64,000 bases of DNA from Saccoglossus kowalevskii (GCF_000003605.2 NW_003130860.1:8131-72130), one strand, 5' to 3'. Positions 1 through 14,141 are shown, counted from the stretch's first letter. A program made the numbers and translations. The notes: generated by a model not told the origin, from the letters alone.

Positions 1-1159
1 GTCGTGTATAATTTTGTGAAAACAAAATATTTTTATTTTTTTAATTATTTAAAAAAACATTCCTATACAAAATTAAATAAGTAGTTTTGAAGTGAATAGA
101 CATTTCTAGATTTTTGATGAAGAAGTCTCTAACCAAACCAGAGTCGTGTGTGTGAATGACGTTTGGAATATGGAAACTGCGGGTTTCTGCTACACAGTTA
201 TCTCTCAAGTAATCGCGCCCTGCACCCCCCCCCCTCCCCAATCCGTACACAGCACTAAACGACTGTTCTACATTTGGTATTTACCCACCAAGTCGTGATG
301 TAACTCGATGGATATTTAGACATTTTGGTCATATTAGTCGAGACTGAATAAAATGGCGACGCTGGTGACATACTCGGACAAAATACCACGGGTCACTGAA
401 ACCCGCAAATTTCGATTGACTCAAATGTGAATCGGAGAATCGAAAAACCGTTCTTGTATTCTATGTCATAATTTACAACGGAACACATGTAAAGCTCACA
501 CGCACCACTTCATTCATCAAATAACACTCGTCACATCGAAGTCAGTTGAATGCATTACTGGTGCGTCTGACATTTCAGCGGAAATCGGCATTTTGTGCAC
601 GAGTTAAATAGTCAGCAGCGATCATGATAATTACTTGATTAGATCTAAGTGGCAATGTACACTGTTCCTTGCAACATTGGACAATTAAAGCTGTCACGCG
701 GAGCTTCCGCCCAAAGTGTGAGATGTACATGGTACTAGTACTCTCTTACGCCAGCCGCCTTCAGTTTGCAAACACAACGCCTACTCACGGCCACGCTGAA
801 AGGGTTCACTGCAAGTCGCTATAGATTACAATGATTTTTATCGTGCAACCGACCAATTTGGGATTGTATTTGTTCTTTTATTAGTTGCTTATTGTGCAGT
901 ATTTTGATACCAGTATAGTGTATTCCATATTTATTCAGCGTGTGACGTCACAGATGATTCATTGGCACTACGAATACGGTGTACATTTGCTTTTACTTGC
1001 GGGGGGGGGGGGGCTTTTCACGAAGGCTTCAATATTCCCGCCAATATCTAGGCAACGGTGAAACACCGAGGCCGCACATGAACTAAATTGACTACGATAG
1101 AAAGATTTAATAACATAGTTTGAACCGGACTAGATACTTTATTTACACTTCTAGCTAGG

Positions 1160-1215
1160 AAAGAATTAGTAAAAATAAAATTAATCCCAGGTAAAATAAA
1201 GTATTTTACAGTAAT
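1160..1215 (+). repeat. Fragment of TACTGTA-ended MITE (family A)
   Basis: The end of this segment reads as the right terminus seen in the full copies at 48981-49174 and 61650-61861, with the AAAATAAAGTATTTTACAGTA type end. Only the terminal 50 or so bases are present, so it is a truncated copy. Confidence 0.5.
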
Positions 1216-3192
1216 AGTATTGTATTTTCTCAGTTTATATGTGACAGTATTGAAATGTAATTCTTAGCTGCACGTATAAATATTATATATGAAATATGCG
1301 TTGGCAGATTAACACACATTTCAAATTGAATATAAAAAAAATCGAAATCCTCCACACGCGTACCAACACTAATACATGCATATAGGTTTCACGTCACACA
1401 TGGTATCTGAGGGCGCGCGGGGTAACATACGTAAATGACATGACGTAATGTAATTTTGAACTATTTTCAGACGTCAATGCTTGTATATCAAACTCTTCTG
1501 TTAAATATGATAGTCAGAATAATCAAACTATTTCTAGGTTTCTTGTGGACTCTTACGATGTTGGGCCAATACGCCGCACCCGCACGCTCGCACTTATCAA
1601 CTACAGAGTTGTGCAATAGTAGCTAAAGTCAGACTGTCAAACCACGGTGTGTTTTAGTGTTTGCAAGACTGTGATCTACGAACTAGCCCAACAAGATGGC
1701 GGATTTGACGACGTGCTCCGACGAACATGTCACGTGATATAAACAGGCCAATGGCACTGTGAAGAGAATTTCAATGAAAACCCGAAGGTTCTTGACTAAC
1801 AGTTGTTCTGTAGATAGAGAATACTCGTAGTCTACTGAGGCTATTTTTCTGACGTCAAAGTGCTATTTGATTTTAAAACTCAAAACAGATTAATATTTGT
1901 CAGTCGTGTATACACCAATCGTTTTTATTTTGCGTAAAATAAAACAAAGTTATTCATGCCTTTACATTATCCGCTCAGAGTGTCTATTAGCGCCGTGAGC
2001 CGGAGATCACTACTCGCCTATTGTTTACGAACACATAGTACTAGTACATGACATTGACTGCGCTGAGTGAAATGCGGTGTTTATGTTTAGCTGTAACGTA
2101 TACACGTGAAATGCGACACGTCTCCGTGTATGAGAAACCGGTGGAAATCAAAATAAACTCGTGGCAAGTTGAAGTGTATCGTACAGGGCGAAGAAAGACG
2201 ACTCGTTGGGTCTTATTTCAATATTACTCACGCGTCGTTTCGTGGTTTAATGCTTCGCGTATCAAGGTTACACACTACCTTTAGAAGCTGCCATGTTTTC
2301 TGTTTCGAATATCACCTGTAGTGACAACATAGAGGGTTATGTTCAACATACATTCAACAGTTATGATGGCGAATGTAATCGTGGTTCCAGTGTCCCAGGC
2401 ATGGCATGTAAGCCCTGATTTGGCCGGTACTTTTCTAAAAGCATTGCAGAGCTTTTTTGTTATTCTGTTCAGAACGTTGGAAACCCTCTAGCCACCGAGA
2501 ACAATGCTATAAGGTAACGATATCACCAAATAACGATTATATTCATCCCGCTGCATTCGTTGTATTGGCTGGCGGAGTCTTGTGTCGTTTTTCCTAATCT
2601 TTCCAGAATTTGGTTGGGTTTTGAGGGGGTGAATTACGCGTATAGGTTGGACCCCCCCCCCACGACTCACTTTCATTCGTTAGCCCCAGTAGTGCACTAT
2701 ATATGGTGCGACGTTTTGTCACGTTGATGGGAATCGGAGGGCAGTCCAACACTTTTGTTTTAGTTGGATGCATGCATATTACCTGGAAAGGAAATGAATG
2801 AATAATGTTGAGAGAAAATTGTAAATTATCTACAGCACCTGAAATGGTAATGAACATCGGCTCAAAACATTCATCTAAGCGAGTACCGTGTTGCAGTCTA
2901 TGATCTCATTGAAGTTCTCTATTTTTTGTAAGCTATTTAGTTGTTGAAGTATCACGACATGTAACACTTGTCCCGAGGATTGTGTGTCCTGGCGTATCTG
3001 TGACCATAAATCCCTCTCGCACTTTTATGATTTGAGTTTAATCCAGATTCCACACTATACAATACGTGCTGGTGTGTGTTTTAGCTGTTTCCTGTCACAA
3101 CCCCCCCCCCCTCTTCCAACAAACACACGCGACATTGGTGTGTTATAAAAGAAGTTACTCGGAGACCAGCGGAAGGAAACTAGCCGACACCT

Positions 3193-3226
3193 AGCCTGAC
3201 AAGTTGTCACGGCAACTTGTCAGGCT
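3193..3226. other. Perfect 14-bp hairpin
   Basis: AGCCTGACAAGTTG at 3193-3206 is followed after a 6-base loop (TCACGG) by its exact reverse complement at 3213-3226. I saw no other copy in the window. It may be a remnant of a palindromic transposon end or a cruciform-forming site; no function can be assigned. Confidence 0.7.
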
Positions 3227-6200
3227 CGCCGATACCGAGTAAGAAGAGAAACGCAAACTGTTTTAAATCAGCGTAAATAGCGTTTATTGGACAATTTTTA
3301 AGCCAAAATGTTTCTATTTTCTAGACAGGGTCGGCAGTAGTGGCAGACATGAGTTAAAGAAAGAGGTAATGCGAATACAATGAAATCGTCTGGGAGATTT
3401 AAATACATGTAACATATATTACCGTGACAGGAACCGGATTCAGCCACCCCCTCCCAGTTGGGTGACCTCATAATTTAAAAATAAGAATGGCGTCTTTTTT
3501 TTTTTTAAAGCATACCTCCATGCTTACATGTACATGTACATTTGTAAAGATGCATTCTGTTCACATGATTTGTGTCATAATATGTGTCTGTATTGATTGC
3601 ATCACATCGTGTCAGTGTGAGGCCCATGCGTGATATGACAGTTTAAATTGAAAGCCTGACGTGGCATAACATCTGCCATCACTGCGAGACAGAGTTAAAA
3701 TGTATCCATGGGCAATCAAAAGCTCGGATATTCACACTGCTTATTTGTACCCGACTGCATAATACAGCGATCTCTTATTGTTGCATTCCAAATTATTCCA
3801 ATCGTGTTTCGTATGTGTTACGATGACTCACTGCTGATCCGGACTCACGCCTCGGAGATTTCCGGAAGTTGTGACATAATATCCGGTTAGTGGTGATGCT
3901 CATCTTTTCGAACTGTCTTCCATATATGGTATTTTCTCAAAAAAATAGCTGGTAATTCTGTATTTGATCTTCGAAGAGCATGCACATCGTGACACACATT
4001 ATATATTTGTATCGGCAATCACCCGTTTTTATTTCTTTCGAGTACAAATACCCCGGGATCCAATCGGTGGTGTTTTTTTCATTATTACCCACAGCGAAAT
4101 GTCACAACTTTAATAGTTAGTTGCCACTGCGTCGGTGGCCATTTTGCCGATTTGAGCTAATTTACAATTTCGTTTTGCGTTCCACATATTGTAGTTTTTA
4201 TGTTGGTATAGGTAGGACATATGATTGTTCTGCAATATCCGGTCTAAAACCTCATTCTACAGAATATACCCGACCCGGAAAAATCAAAACATTTAATTAA
4301 TTAACATTTAATTTAGAGAAAACACTGACTGAGTCTTCCGGGTATGCCAGTTTCAGTCCATAAATTCGAAAAGATGCTATATCGATCTGTTCGATCATGG
4401 TTCGATTTGCCCCGTATGTGCTCGGTTCAGGTGGGAAAATAACAAGATCTTTCACTGCCAAACCCCTTTCTTGTTTTAAAAAGTACTCTCTTTTGGGTTT
4501 TCGCGGACTTCGAAAAATATACCTCTTTCTCCGCATTATCCCTTGACCAGCAAAGTGCCCCGCGGTTTGTACTTGTCCAAAGAATTCGCCAATAAAAGGT
4601 AGTCATAGCCAACCTATATTGTCCACGCTACATGTCACCATGGTGGCCAAATCAAAGTGTTGACCAGGCTGTCTTCACTCAACAGTCACTTAACCGTGAC
4701 TAGACCGGGTTTTCTGTTATTTGCTGTTTCGCAAACCAAAAAGACAAATAAGGTCATTCGATTAACAATTGTTAAAGGTCCTCTGCTGTTGTAATGACAA
4801 GCACTATTGTTCTGAAGTCGATATTTGGTCCTATATTGTTCGCTATTGTTCTATTGTCAGAGACACAAACTGAAGTTCGAACGCACAGCGCAGTTGACAT
4901 CCAGGTATTTTTACACCCACTAGTATCGTTGTTCTTTCGAAAACCATGATTACGTCGTACTCGAGTTCTTACTCATTAAGCTATCCAAACGATTTCATCT
5001 CGTTAACTTATAAAATTGATTGAAGTTCATCGAATAGTCAGATTTACAGAATCTATAAAGAATAGAATACTCATTTTGGCCAACATTCACCAAAAAACGT
5101 CTACGGAGTCCCTAATGATTTATTTGAAGGCTGTTCGACCAAAATTCACATGATGTAATCAATATTATTAATATCTAAATATATTTCATTTTGAGGGCGA
5201 TGCTGCTTGACCTCATCGATAGCATTTCGTAATCAAAAACCGTCTGTATGACAGTCATTGACTTTTGACCTTAGACCTGGACCCCATACCGTTAAGTCAA
5301 GATATCATTGCATTCTCGATCGCTGAATATGTAAGTTCCGATTGTGCTGACATCCGAAACCGTTACAAGTATATTCCTAAGTCGCCACCATGCCGTGTTG
5401 GTGCGATGAGTAATTGGCATTTCGTCACATTCAATAATTTACAAATATTTAATTAATTAAAGCAATATCTTTACGTGAGAGTATTGAATTCGACGTTATC
5501 AATGTTCAGGGTTACTAAGAAACAGTCATTATAAGGGATCGACCATTTTTTTTCTGACGGGGGAGCTAGTTTAAAATTAAGAAAACTAAAACATTCAAGT
5601 TATCATGCACATTTGCCATTCTAATCAGAACAACGATGACTCCAGTGAAGAAACCAGCTGTCCAATCAGAATTAATCTTTCAACGTCACACATGTATGCA
5701 ACTTCCGGGTCATCGATCTCTGCTTACTAAAGTTTAATAATACGAGCTACAGTCTAGAAAATTATAATTGTGACAATTGTTTGTTTTTTCGTATTTTTTT
5801 CAATTTTAACCAAGACCCCTGGTCAATAGGAAACAATTATAGATAAATACAAAAAACACGAAATGATGCTGTACTAATCATATGATGGTGCCAAAAGACG
5901 CTCGGTCGCTTTAGTTACGAAGTCCGATTATATTTCAGATTATATTTGAACAACTTTATTCGATGTGACACAGGGACTGTGATTATTTTAATTTGGTTGA
6001 AGACTAGAAGTGATTTTTTCTCAAAAATTTAACTCGTGACTCGTGCCTATTTTCCCATTTAGCGTCTAGTTCCCATGCCTCTTTGCGGGGTTTATAACCG
6101 GAAGTTCGTCGACCCTCCGTTTACAAGTGTTAGTGTGTCATGTATTATTTTATGTGTCCCAAAATTTACTTTAATGTCATATTATAAGTATACTATCGCC

Positions 6201-6456
6201 CTACAAATCCATTCCCACCACAAACCATTTATATAAATATTTATTAATTCGACAATTTAATTTGACTTTCTACTGCGCATTCCCTTTGATAGGCCGGTTT
6301 ATAAATATTTACAAACATTTCAAACAAAATGGTAATATTTAAGATTTTCGTGTGTATGAGACTACATCTATAGATTATGTTCTCAATTGTCCGTTATTTG
6401 TAAACATATTTTGCGTAATGATTCACGGTAAAATTCAACCTTGGATGCAAACGACC

Positions 6457-6790
6457 CCCGATATATCGTTGAGAACGACAGAGGCACAGGACTTGTTCTT
6501 CCTTCCCAGTATGTCTTCGAACAAATATAGATCTCAGACGTAAACTGCCGGCGAGATCTCGTTGAGAACGAGAGGATCACGAGACTTGTAGTGTTCCTTT
6601 CTCTCCCGTCATTCACTGTTAAAAACATGGTTATATAGACCTAATTAGCGGTGTAGCGAATATAAACGCGATAACAGGAGTAAAAGAAAAAATATTTGAA
6701 TTTGCGTCTAATATCTATATTTGTTGAAGAACACATTGGAAAGAAAGAACAAGTCCCACCGTACGTCTCTCATTCTTAACGAGATGTGAA
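6457..6790. repeat. MITE-like element, family K copy 1
   Basis: The left end (around ATATCGTTGAGAACGACAG, with GGACTTGTTCTTCC inside it) matches, in reverse complement, the right end around 6737-6790. A second, direct copy of the left-end block lies inside at 6552-6611. A related element lies at 33619-33840. No coding capacity is seen. This suggests a non-autonomous DNA transposon with an internal duplication. Confidence 0.45.
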
Positions 6791-8061
6791 TGTGTTCAAT
6801 TGGATGTCCCTTGATTATCTTTATTTCATGGCATAAACTCACGACAATTAGTGAATGCATGTTATGCCTTCGACTAAATGCGCATATTTCGTGTACTGAA
6901 TGTTATTATTACATGCTTTTATCCTCATTGATTGGGTTCATGTTGCCATTATATTAACAAGTTGTAATGTATTTTGAAAAAAATATCAATCAGTTAATCT
7001 ATTGCGTAATTCATTTTGTAGTGAGGTTAAATGCACCATAAATCACCTATGATTCCCTGACAACTACCACGTGATTACTTCCGAACCAATCGAATAACTC
7101 GCATAAAGTTGTAGTGCTATCGTTTCCTCGCCTTCGTTCACGATAGCGCGGGTGCTACTCGCTATTATTGGAAGTTTCACAAAGCCGAAATATTATTGTT
7201 GTTGTTTCTCTTTTAGGTTTTAGTGATATAGTGAAATAGTGATTTTCTCACAATCCAATGCGCTCTTCCAATACATGTATGAGGTTTGATCTGGGCGCGA
7301 CTTGCATTAATTACCGCCGGTGACTCGCCGGTGACTCCTTCAAGTTCATTCGATAAATCACCTAAAAACACCTAATTAAAGCTCAGTTTGTATTCGTTCA
7401 TCTGTGCAACAGTCAAATTCGCCATCTTTGTTTATATGAGACCATATATCTCGCGCATGCGTGGCGCGATGACTATCGCCCTTTAAGTAATATTATGCGA
7501 TTGTTAATTGTCGTAGTTTTAACTCTATAACTGCATCCTGTCTGATAAGGGTTTGTGCTCTCACCTAGCTAACACGGCAAAATTGAGCTTGGCGCTACCG
7601 CCGTTGTTTGCATAGAGAGGAAAAACTACGGGTTGAACATTTTCAACAATTGAAAAAAAAAATGCTTAGGAAACAATCTTGGAAACAAATCCTGCAGTGA
7701 TCACTACACAAATTTGCACGCGTAAATCTTATTACTGTAAATTTTTCATAAGAACAAAATAAAAGTGTTGTTTTCTATTGGTTCACCCCTAATCACTAAT
7801 TCACACGGCAACGTATTTTTTGAACTAAACTGTTTTCAATCACGGGAACAGTGGGCAAGTATCGTCTCACTCAGTGGCTCACGCTCTAGACAACAGTTGC
7901 ATGTATATGGTCTTTTGACCAGGACTGTGAATTTACAACCCCAGTCAGTTTATACCATTGAACGATGATTTAATTTTAACTACGGCTGCATGTTGTGTTA
8001 GACACGGTGTTCTCGTCTCGTGGTTATAAATGGTAATATGAATATGTAAAAGAAACAAACT
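6791..8061. other. Gene-free stretch
   Basis: Nothing recognisable. No tRNA-like or rRNA-like sequence and no convincing exon was seen on either strand. Confidence 0.4.
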
Positions 8062-8228
8062 TTAAAGCGGGGGGATTGTCGCCTGCGCACGCGCGGGAAT
8101 TGAGTTTTAAGCGACGATAACAACACACGCAAAAAACGCAAAGGCTCATGGGCTTGTCTGTAAACAATTACACGCTATGGCCATCTGACGCATGCGCAGG
8201 TGACGACTCCCCCCCCCCCCCGCTTTAA
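8062..8228. repeat. Family B MITE, copy 1
   Basis: An element of about 165 bp flanked by TTTAAA. Its inverted ends read TTAAAGCGGGGG...GTCGCCTGCGC and its complement. Between them is a shared core containing GGCCATC and AACGCAAAGGCTC. The same element occurs at 9535, 13977, 23480 and 28608. In this copy the right-end C run has grown to about 13 bases. No coding capacity, so non-autonomous. Confidence 0.8.
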
Positions 8229-9534
8229 ATAAAATAAACAAATAACAGGGTGCTTAGTTTTAACCAGGGTAAACGGAAGTGTGCTCTGGTTTAGTCACAA
8301 AATCTCAAACATATCATTTAGTCTAAAATGAAATAACTGCGTCTTGCTTATAGATTTCTACATAGTAAACGCACATCGTTTTTATGTGGTTTCACGTAAT
8401 TATAATGTTTCTACGTATATATTGTCAATATACTTGTGTGTTATCGTCACGGTATGGAGAAAGCAAGTCCGTCATAACGCGATCAGAGCTAGACATGTTT
8501 CACCTGAAGAGTCGATGTGTGGCTCCGAGCGACCACAGTCACTGTGGAGCGATATAAAGACTGGAACCATGGCAACAAATCTCGTTCGAAGTCAAACAAG
8601 TCACTTGATAGCACAATCCGCAAATACATGTAATATACACATAAGCCATTTGTGTGGGTGAGACGATGTTACATTATGATCGTTTTGTTCAAAGGTGCAT
8701 GTAGCCGTCCGCCCCTGCGAAATAGATTCACAATCCTAAGTTGTAAAGTGCAGAATAATAACAGACGAGAGATTAATGTGAAAATGTTCAAAACATAGTA
8801 GACGTTCAAGAAATAATCACATGAAGTGACGTCATAGAACCATGCCAGCATGTTAGTTGTCATCCGGTGTATGTCAAACTTGAGGCACATGTACATTAAT
8901 GTCATTCTCAAAATGTGTTTTCGTTGATAAACATTTCAAGTCGACTGACCTATGACCTCTGGGGAAACCTTTAGATGAATTCCCAGTGCTTATCAAACGC
9001 CACACTTATCATCGTCCCCAGACGTTTACATTCAACAACACTCGTGATGATCTGAGTCACTTTACTTTCAATTGCAGTGGGATCTAAAACGTTATCTCAA
9101 GCTTTAGTATGAATTATTCAATACAATTTACGAGAGTCGAACGATAATGTCGTTATCTTATTATGAAGGGTAGCCTGGTCCCCTCGGAATGGTAATTTCA
9201 AAAGGCTGATTAGCTCAAGAAAAAGAAACGCTCTCAGATGTCGATTCCCATGGGTTGGTGTAACTATATATTCATTAAATCAATCGGTTCAGTAACAATT
9301 GCGAACTATTCAACACCTGCGCATGTGTCAAAGTCGACGTAAATTTGTTTGTGTGGTTATAGTTGTCCTGCATTTAATAGGGATCGACCATTAGAAACAA
9401 TGGGGGTGACAAGCTAAACACTGCAAGGTGTTGCAGGGAAAACATGTTGGAACATTCGAGAGCAATATGAATGTTCAGAAATGACACTGCGAAAAAAAAA
9501 TGCACTGTCATGCTCTTGCAGCCACCAGCATTAC
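8229..9534. other. Gene-free stretch
   Basis: No gene or recognised element is seen. Open frames here have atypical composition and no domain I recognise. Confidence 0.4.
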
Positions 9535-9701
9535 TTTAAATCGGGGGAGTCGTCACCTGCGCGTGCGTCAGATGGCCATAGCGTGTCATTGTTTACAAAT
9601 AAGCGTCTACCCATGAGCCTTTGCGTTTTAAGCGTGTGTTGTTATCGTTGTTTGGGACTCAATTCCCGCGCGTGCTCAGGTGACGACATTCCCGCTTTTA
9701 A
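9535..9701. repeat. Family B MITE, copy 2
   Basis: Same structure as the copy at 8062, in the opposite core orientation: CGGGGGAGTCGTCACCTGCGC on the left and its diverged complement on the right. The open frame that runs through it is an artefact of the repeat. Confidence 0.8.
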
Positions 9702-9969
9702 GTGTTGGTGCACATATGCTTTACTAGCTACACGATCATAACAGGTTACAACTTGAAATGTGCATTTCATTGGAAATGAAACATCTTTTGAAATTTACAA
9801 ACCTGAAAATCGAATAGACATGGGAATACATACAAAGAATATTGTTTCTAGTTTGTATCTGATTCTAGTTAAGGACGAGAATTGTCTAATTCAAAATCGG
9901 AAAGACTGCTTATAATGAACATCCAATGTACTTTGTGGCACAGAAATAAATTGTCGTCAAAGAAAGTCT

Positions 9970-10520
9970 TTAAGCTCTGCCGTCCAATATTTTCGACTTC
10001 TTCTTCAAAACGGTGAGCCTCATTGCCCCTATTTTTATTGACGGGACTTTAATCAGATTTGATCATTTTGTGACGATACCTAGTTTTAGTGAATATTTAT
10101 GTAATTATTGGTAAAAATGATATTTTCGACTTCTTCTTGGAAATGGCAAGCCCAAATGCTTCGATATTCTATATGTAGACACCTTGGTCGGACATTATGT
10201 TCACTTTTTTTCTCTAATTTTAGAGAATACTTTTTGTTATTTTTTGTAAAAATGCTATTTTCGATTTTTTTTAATATGTATAGCCACATTGCTTTGATAT
10301 TTGATATACAGACATCTTTTCATCTCGTGACAAGTTTAATTTTAGTGAATATTTTTGGTATAATGGTATAAAATGTTATTTTCGACTACTTCGTTGCAAT
10401 AGCTGTCCAAATTTTTCTCATATTTATATGCAGACATAATGAGTGGACCTCTGGCAGATTTTTCCATTTCGCGACGATAATTTTTTTTTTAAAATTTATT
10501 TCGTATTTGATAAAAAATAA
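9970..10520 (+). repeat. Family F repeat with internal tandem units
   Basis: Contains about four diverged copies of a block of roughly 130 bp with the signature TTTTCGACTTCTTCTTG and GATTTGTTCATTTTGTGACGA-like text, each ending in a GTGAATATTTTTGG-like stretch. Related copies are at 27042, 32266 and (reverse) 49866-50136. The open frames on both strands are by-products of this repeat. Confidence 0.6.
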
Positions 10521-11194
10521 AACTGTTATTCTTAAATATATCTATTTACAATGCATGCAGCGGAGATATATCATTCCACAGGCAATCGATTGATAGACTG
10601 GTTCATTGATTGATGAGGTATATGGTTCAATGCACTTTTTACATTCGAAGCTGACTTCATAATGCAAATCTATTATATTCTATAATGAGAATCGACTTAT
10701 GCCTTCGTCACAAACATTTTTTGGAGGTTTCACCGCCAAGATGAAACATGATACTATAATGACGTATCAAACCCAAATACATATTAATATCATAATTTAT
10801 TTAATAATGCAAATATTAAGACGATGGGACTCGACTATTCATGGATGACGTTTATGAAATAATAACACGTTCCGCGAAAAATAAAATTGAAAATAATTCA
10901 ATTACTCCACTAATTAGCTGCTCGATGACGTCACGCATATGAAGGTGTCATGCCTTGTAACAACCAATTACAAATTCGTTTACAAAACATTTCCTTCCAT
11001 GCAGTTAACGTTGTACGCAAAGAGGGTGACTTATTACGAAACATGCCGAACACCAAGTCGGTACTATTTTCGATCGCCCGTCATCGGACATTGTGTGTCC
11101 GTAATTGATCTTAGACTCAGTATCCCGTCATACCCTAGGCGTATCCAGGACATTGTCGCCACATATCAGTCTCACTTCAGTCCTTCTAATGCCT
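10521..11194. other. Gene-free stretch
   Basis: AT-rich, no recognised element. A 124-codon open frame starting at 10939 runs into the repeat at 11195 and has no recognisable domain, so I do not call it a gene. Confidence 0.4.
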
Positions 11195-11470
11195 CTACAG
11201 AAGCGGCGCTACGAAATTGTGTATGGAGGGGCGAGATCTGCTCACCATCCCTCGTGCCCAACTTAAAGGCGCGACTTTCTGAAAAGAGGACCGGGGGCAC
11301 GCTCCCCCTTTAAAAAAATTGAAATCTGGACCCTCTGAAACGCTATTTCCTGCATTTTGAGGGGCAAATTTTGCTGACACAAAAGGTTTCAGCTTGATTT
11401 TAGGGGCGACGTTTTCGAGGGCCCCTGTGCCCCCCCCCCCTCCGTGCCGCCGCCACTGCTGCAGCGCACA
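11195..11470 (-). repeat. Dispersed GGGGC-rich repeat
   Basis: Read on the minus strand this is a GC-rich block with a G run, GCCCCTAAAATCAAGC-type text, GCAAAATTTGCCCC and a phrase around TTCAGAGGGTCCAGATTTC. The style is familiar from dispersed repeats of marine invertebrate genomes that give spurious Gly-rich open frames. I cannot place it in a class. Confidence 0.45.
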
Positions 11471-13976
11471 TTCTTGGTAGGCGCGAAACTGTCCATATTT
11501 TATGAAAAATCTATTCGTACTATTGTTCATTTCAGAAATTAGAATCTTATGTTAAGCAATAGGTCACGGTTAAAAACCGGAACGCGTAATAGCAACAATC
11601 TGACTCGACAATATGTCGTCTGCTCGATTGATCATTTTTAACAGTGTCGTTATAACACGGTGAATTAGGGCAGTGAACTATAGACATTGATCCCCGAGTG
11701 GAACGCTCCCTACATGTGTTTAAAACATTACTGTGCTGAATTTACAAGTGTATATTACATTATGAAAAGGAAATGTGTCCGGAATGTAATACTATTCACA
11801 TGGGTGCAACAAAACCGCGCGTATCATCACGGGAGGGGGTCAGGTTAGAGTTGAATTTATACCAGAACTATAACAGGCTAGCATGGATCACGTGACCAGA
11901 TTTGTCTGGAGCACGCGTAGTGGAATCACAGCAGCGAGGCTGGCAGTTTTGACTGCCGACACCGGTTAAGGGAAATGACCGTAACCGTGACGACATGCAA
12001 AAATGTCTACCCTACGCCTACCACAGTTAATTTTGTTCATCTCTCAATACTTTCAAACGATTTGAGAGATGATTCATAAAGTAGAAACGCATTTTGATAT
12101 AATCACTCCATCGGCTCCATTTTTTGACAGAAATAATTCAATTAAATGTGGATACGAGGGTTGACGATTATCGAATATTTATTCTAATGTGTTGTTTCCT
12201 ATGTAATTGTAACTGACATTTAGTGGTTGTTTTTTTTTCACATTTGACCACGAACTGTTGTCCATTAATTTGGGTCAGTCAGATCATGGAACTAATACAA
12301 AATTAGATGCAAGATACAAAGTCTGATGTGAGTAGAACTTTACTAGCCGCACCGTAATTGGTTAAAATTCTCACGTGGTACAACTTACGTATTGTGCCGA
12401 AATGCATTGTGGGAAACGCGAACGAAAACAAATGCCAGTCCAATTTTGTTCTTGTACTTGCTGGAAGAAATGTAATGTCGTGATAAACAATAAAATCGAC
12501 GTCACGAATGAAATGTAAAATCTTTATCTTTAGGCTTGTCTTTGTTTTAATCCGGCGTAGTTACATACTTTGGAAAACGAGCCAATAAATCGCGTATGTT
12601 TATTTAAACTATACTGGTTTCAACTTGAAGTACAGCTGTAAATATTAAAAAATGTCAATAAAGAATTTGATGGTTCCTTTATTCAAGACTGGCGGTAATT
12701 TTATTTTCTCCGAGTCGACATCCGGTGGTTGGTGAGGAAGTTGATATGTTTTGTAGACATGCGTAAGTACATTGCTAAACTGGAAAATAGTTTCGGTAAA
12801 TAGGATAATATAATTTTTGTTATAGTTGAAAGTTGAAAATGTCTGTCGTTGTTGTTCTTGTTGTAGTCGTCGTTTCCGGTGTTATTATTTTCTTGTGGTT
12901 AAAATAAATTAAACGTGTTTTATCCTAATTCTTTCAAACTTGGAAATCTGTCCTATTAATATTTTTGGAAGGGTCGAATCTACGATAAATTATTTTATTT
13001 AGGTTTTTGGGGATGTGTTTTAGGTCAATGAAATGTCAACTTTTCACAAAATAATGCTTTGAACAACTATAAAGAAAAGGCAAATGTATTTACATGTTGA
13101 AAACAAACAATAGAGATCACAACTATTGGCACTTATAAGATATATACGGAAAGCTTTAGAAATTAAAAAAGAAAAAATCACTCAGTGAAGAAATTCCATT
13201 TCCGTTTTCTGTTTTTCTATTCTATTCTATTCTATTCTATTCTATTCTATTCTATTGATTTCGCCTAAAATACTATCGAAGTCACGGTATTTTTATAAGT
13301 TGGTGTGCAAAAGTTTACTTCTGTTAAATGACCTCTCAAAAAGTGTCTGGATTGTTGTTAAATAGCGGGACGTCGGACAGCAATGTGTCTCAACGAACGT
13401 TTAAGATTAGTGATACCCAGCCAAGCGTTATTACTGTGGAAAGCAATCTGTGCTCTTGTGTTTTGTATTTTTTATATAATTCAACTTTTTTTTTTTTTTT
13501 TTTGTATTTTCGAAAATTTGAGCTAATCTTCTGTAAACAAACACGAAGTATTGATTTTACGTGAAGTCGGTAATAAAATATGCATGGTACGACTACGACT
13601 ATTTGAAGTTCATGACCGTATGCATGTGATATTCAATTCGATTACGTCATCAATATTTAGGCGCGTTCAAAGTTCGCTCATAACGCAGCACGGTCACTAA
13701 ATTGGTACCAAACGACAATTTGTTGGCAGTACTTCAAATGATTTAGACATGGAGAACTATTTTATTGATCTCGTGCAGGAACACAAGCTCTATACTAATC
13801 ATGATGAAATGGCGAATGTAATGACGTACCCGGACAAAGAATACTAGGTGTTGCTGGAACTCGCGAATGAGCCATTCCAGCACTTACTTATAAATGGTTG
13901 AGTTCATGTACAGTTACGTAACATAACACGTGGTTAATTAGATTGTTATACATGCCATCATATATTTTAATAAATT
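11471..13976. other. Gene-free stretch with a pentanucleotide microsatellite
   Basis: No gene is seen. A perfect (TTCTA)n tract of about 8 units occupies 13215-13256, and a T run lies near 13488-13503. Confidence 0.5.
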
Positions 13977-14141
13977 TTAAAGCGGGGGAATCGTCATCTG
14001 CGCATGCGTCGGATGTCCATAGCGTGTCATTGTCTACAAACAAGCGTGTATCCACGAGCCTTTGCGTAATTAGTGTATGTTGTTATCGTCGCTTGGGACT
14101 CAATTCCCGCGCGTGCGCAGGTGACGACCCTCCCGCTTTAA
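13977..14141. repeat. Family B MITE, copy 3
   Basis: TTTAAAGCGGGGGAATCGTC on the left and GACGACCCTCCCGCTTTAA on the right, with the family core between. Same layout as the other four copies. Confidence 0.8.

Larger units (their letters stand above)
1..6456. other. Gene-free stretch at left edge
   Basis: I see no supported gene here. Open frames are short, lack recognisable domains and are not joined by plausible splice sites. The stretch holds C- or G-runs near 219-239, 1002-1013, 2652-2661 and 3100-3111, a perfect hairpin at 3193-3226 and a MITE fragment near 1160-1215. It could contain distal regulatory DNA of a gene outside the window. Confidence 0.5.

Noticed and set aside
10939-11313. 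124-codon frame on the + strand
   Set aside because: No domain, no splice context, and its 3' third lies in the dispersed repeat.
11195-11530. Gly-rich minus-strand frame
   Set aside because: It is a translation of a dispersed GGGGC-rich repeat, not a conserved protein.
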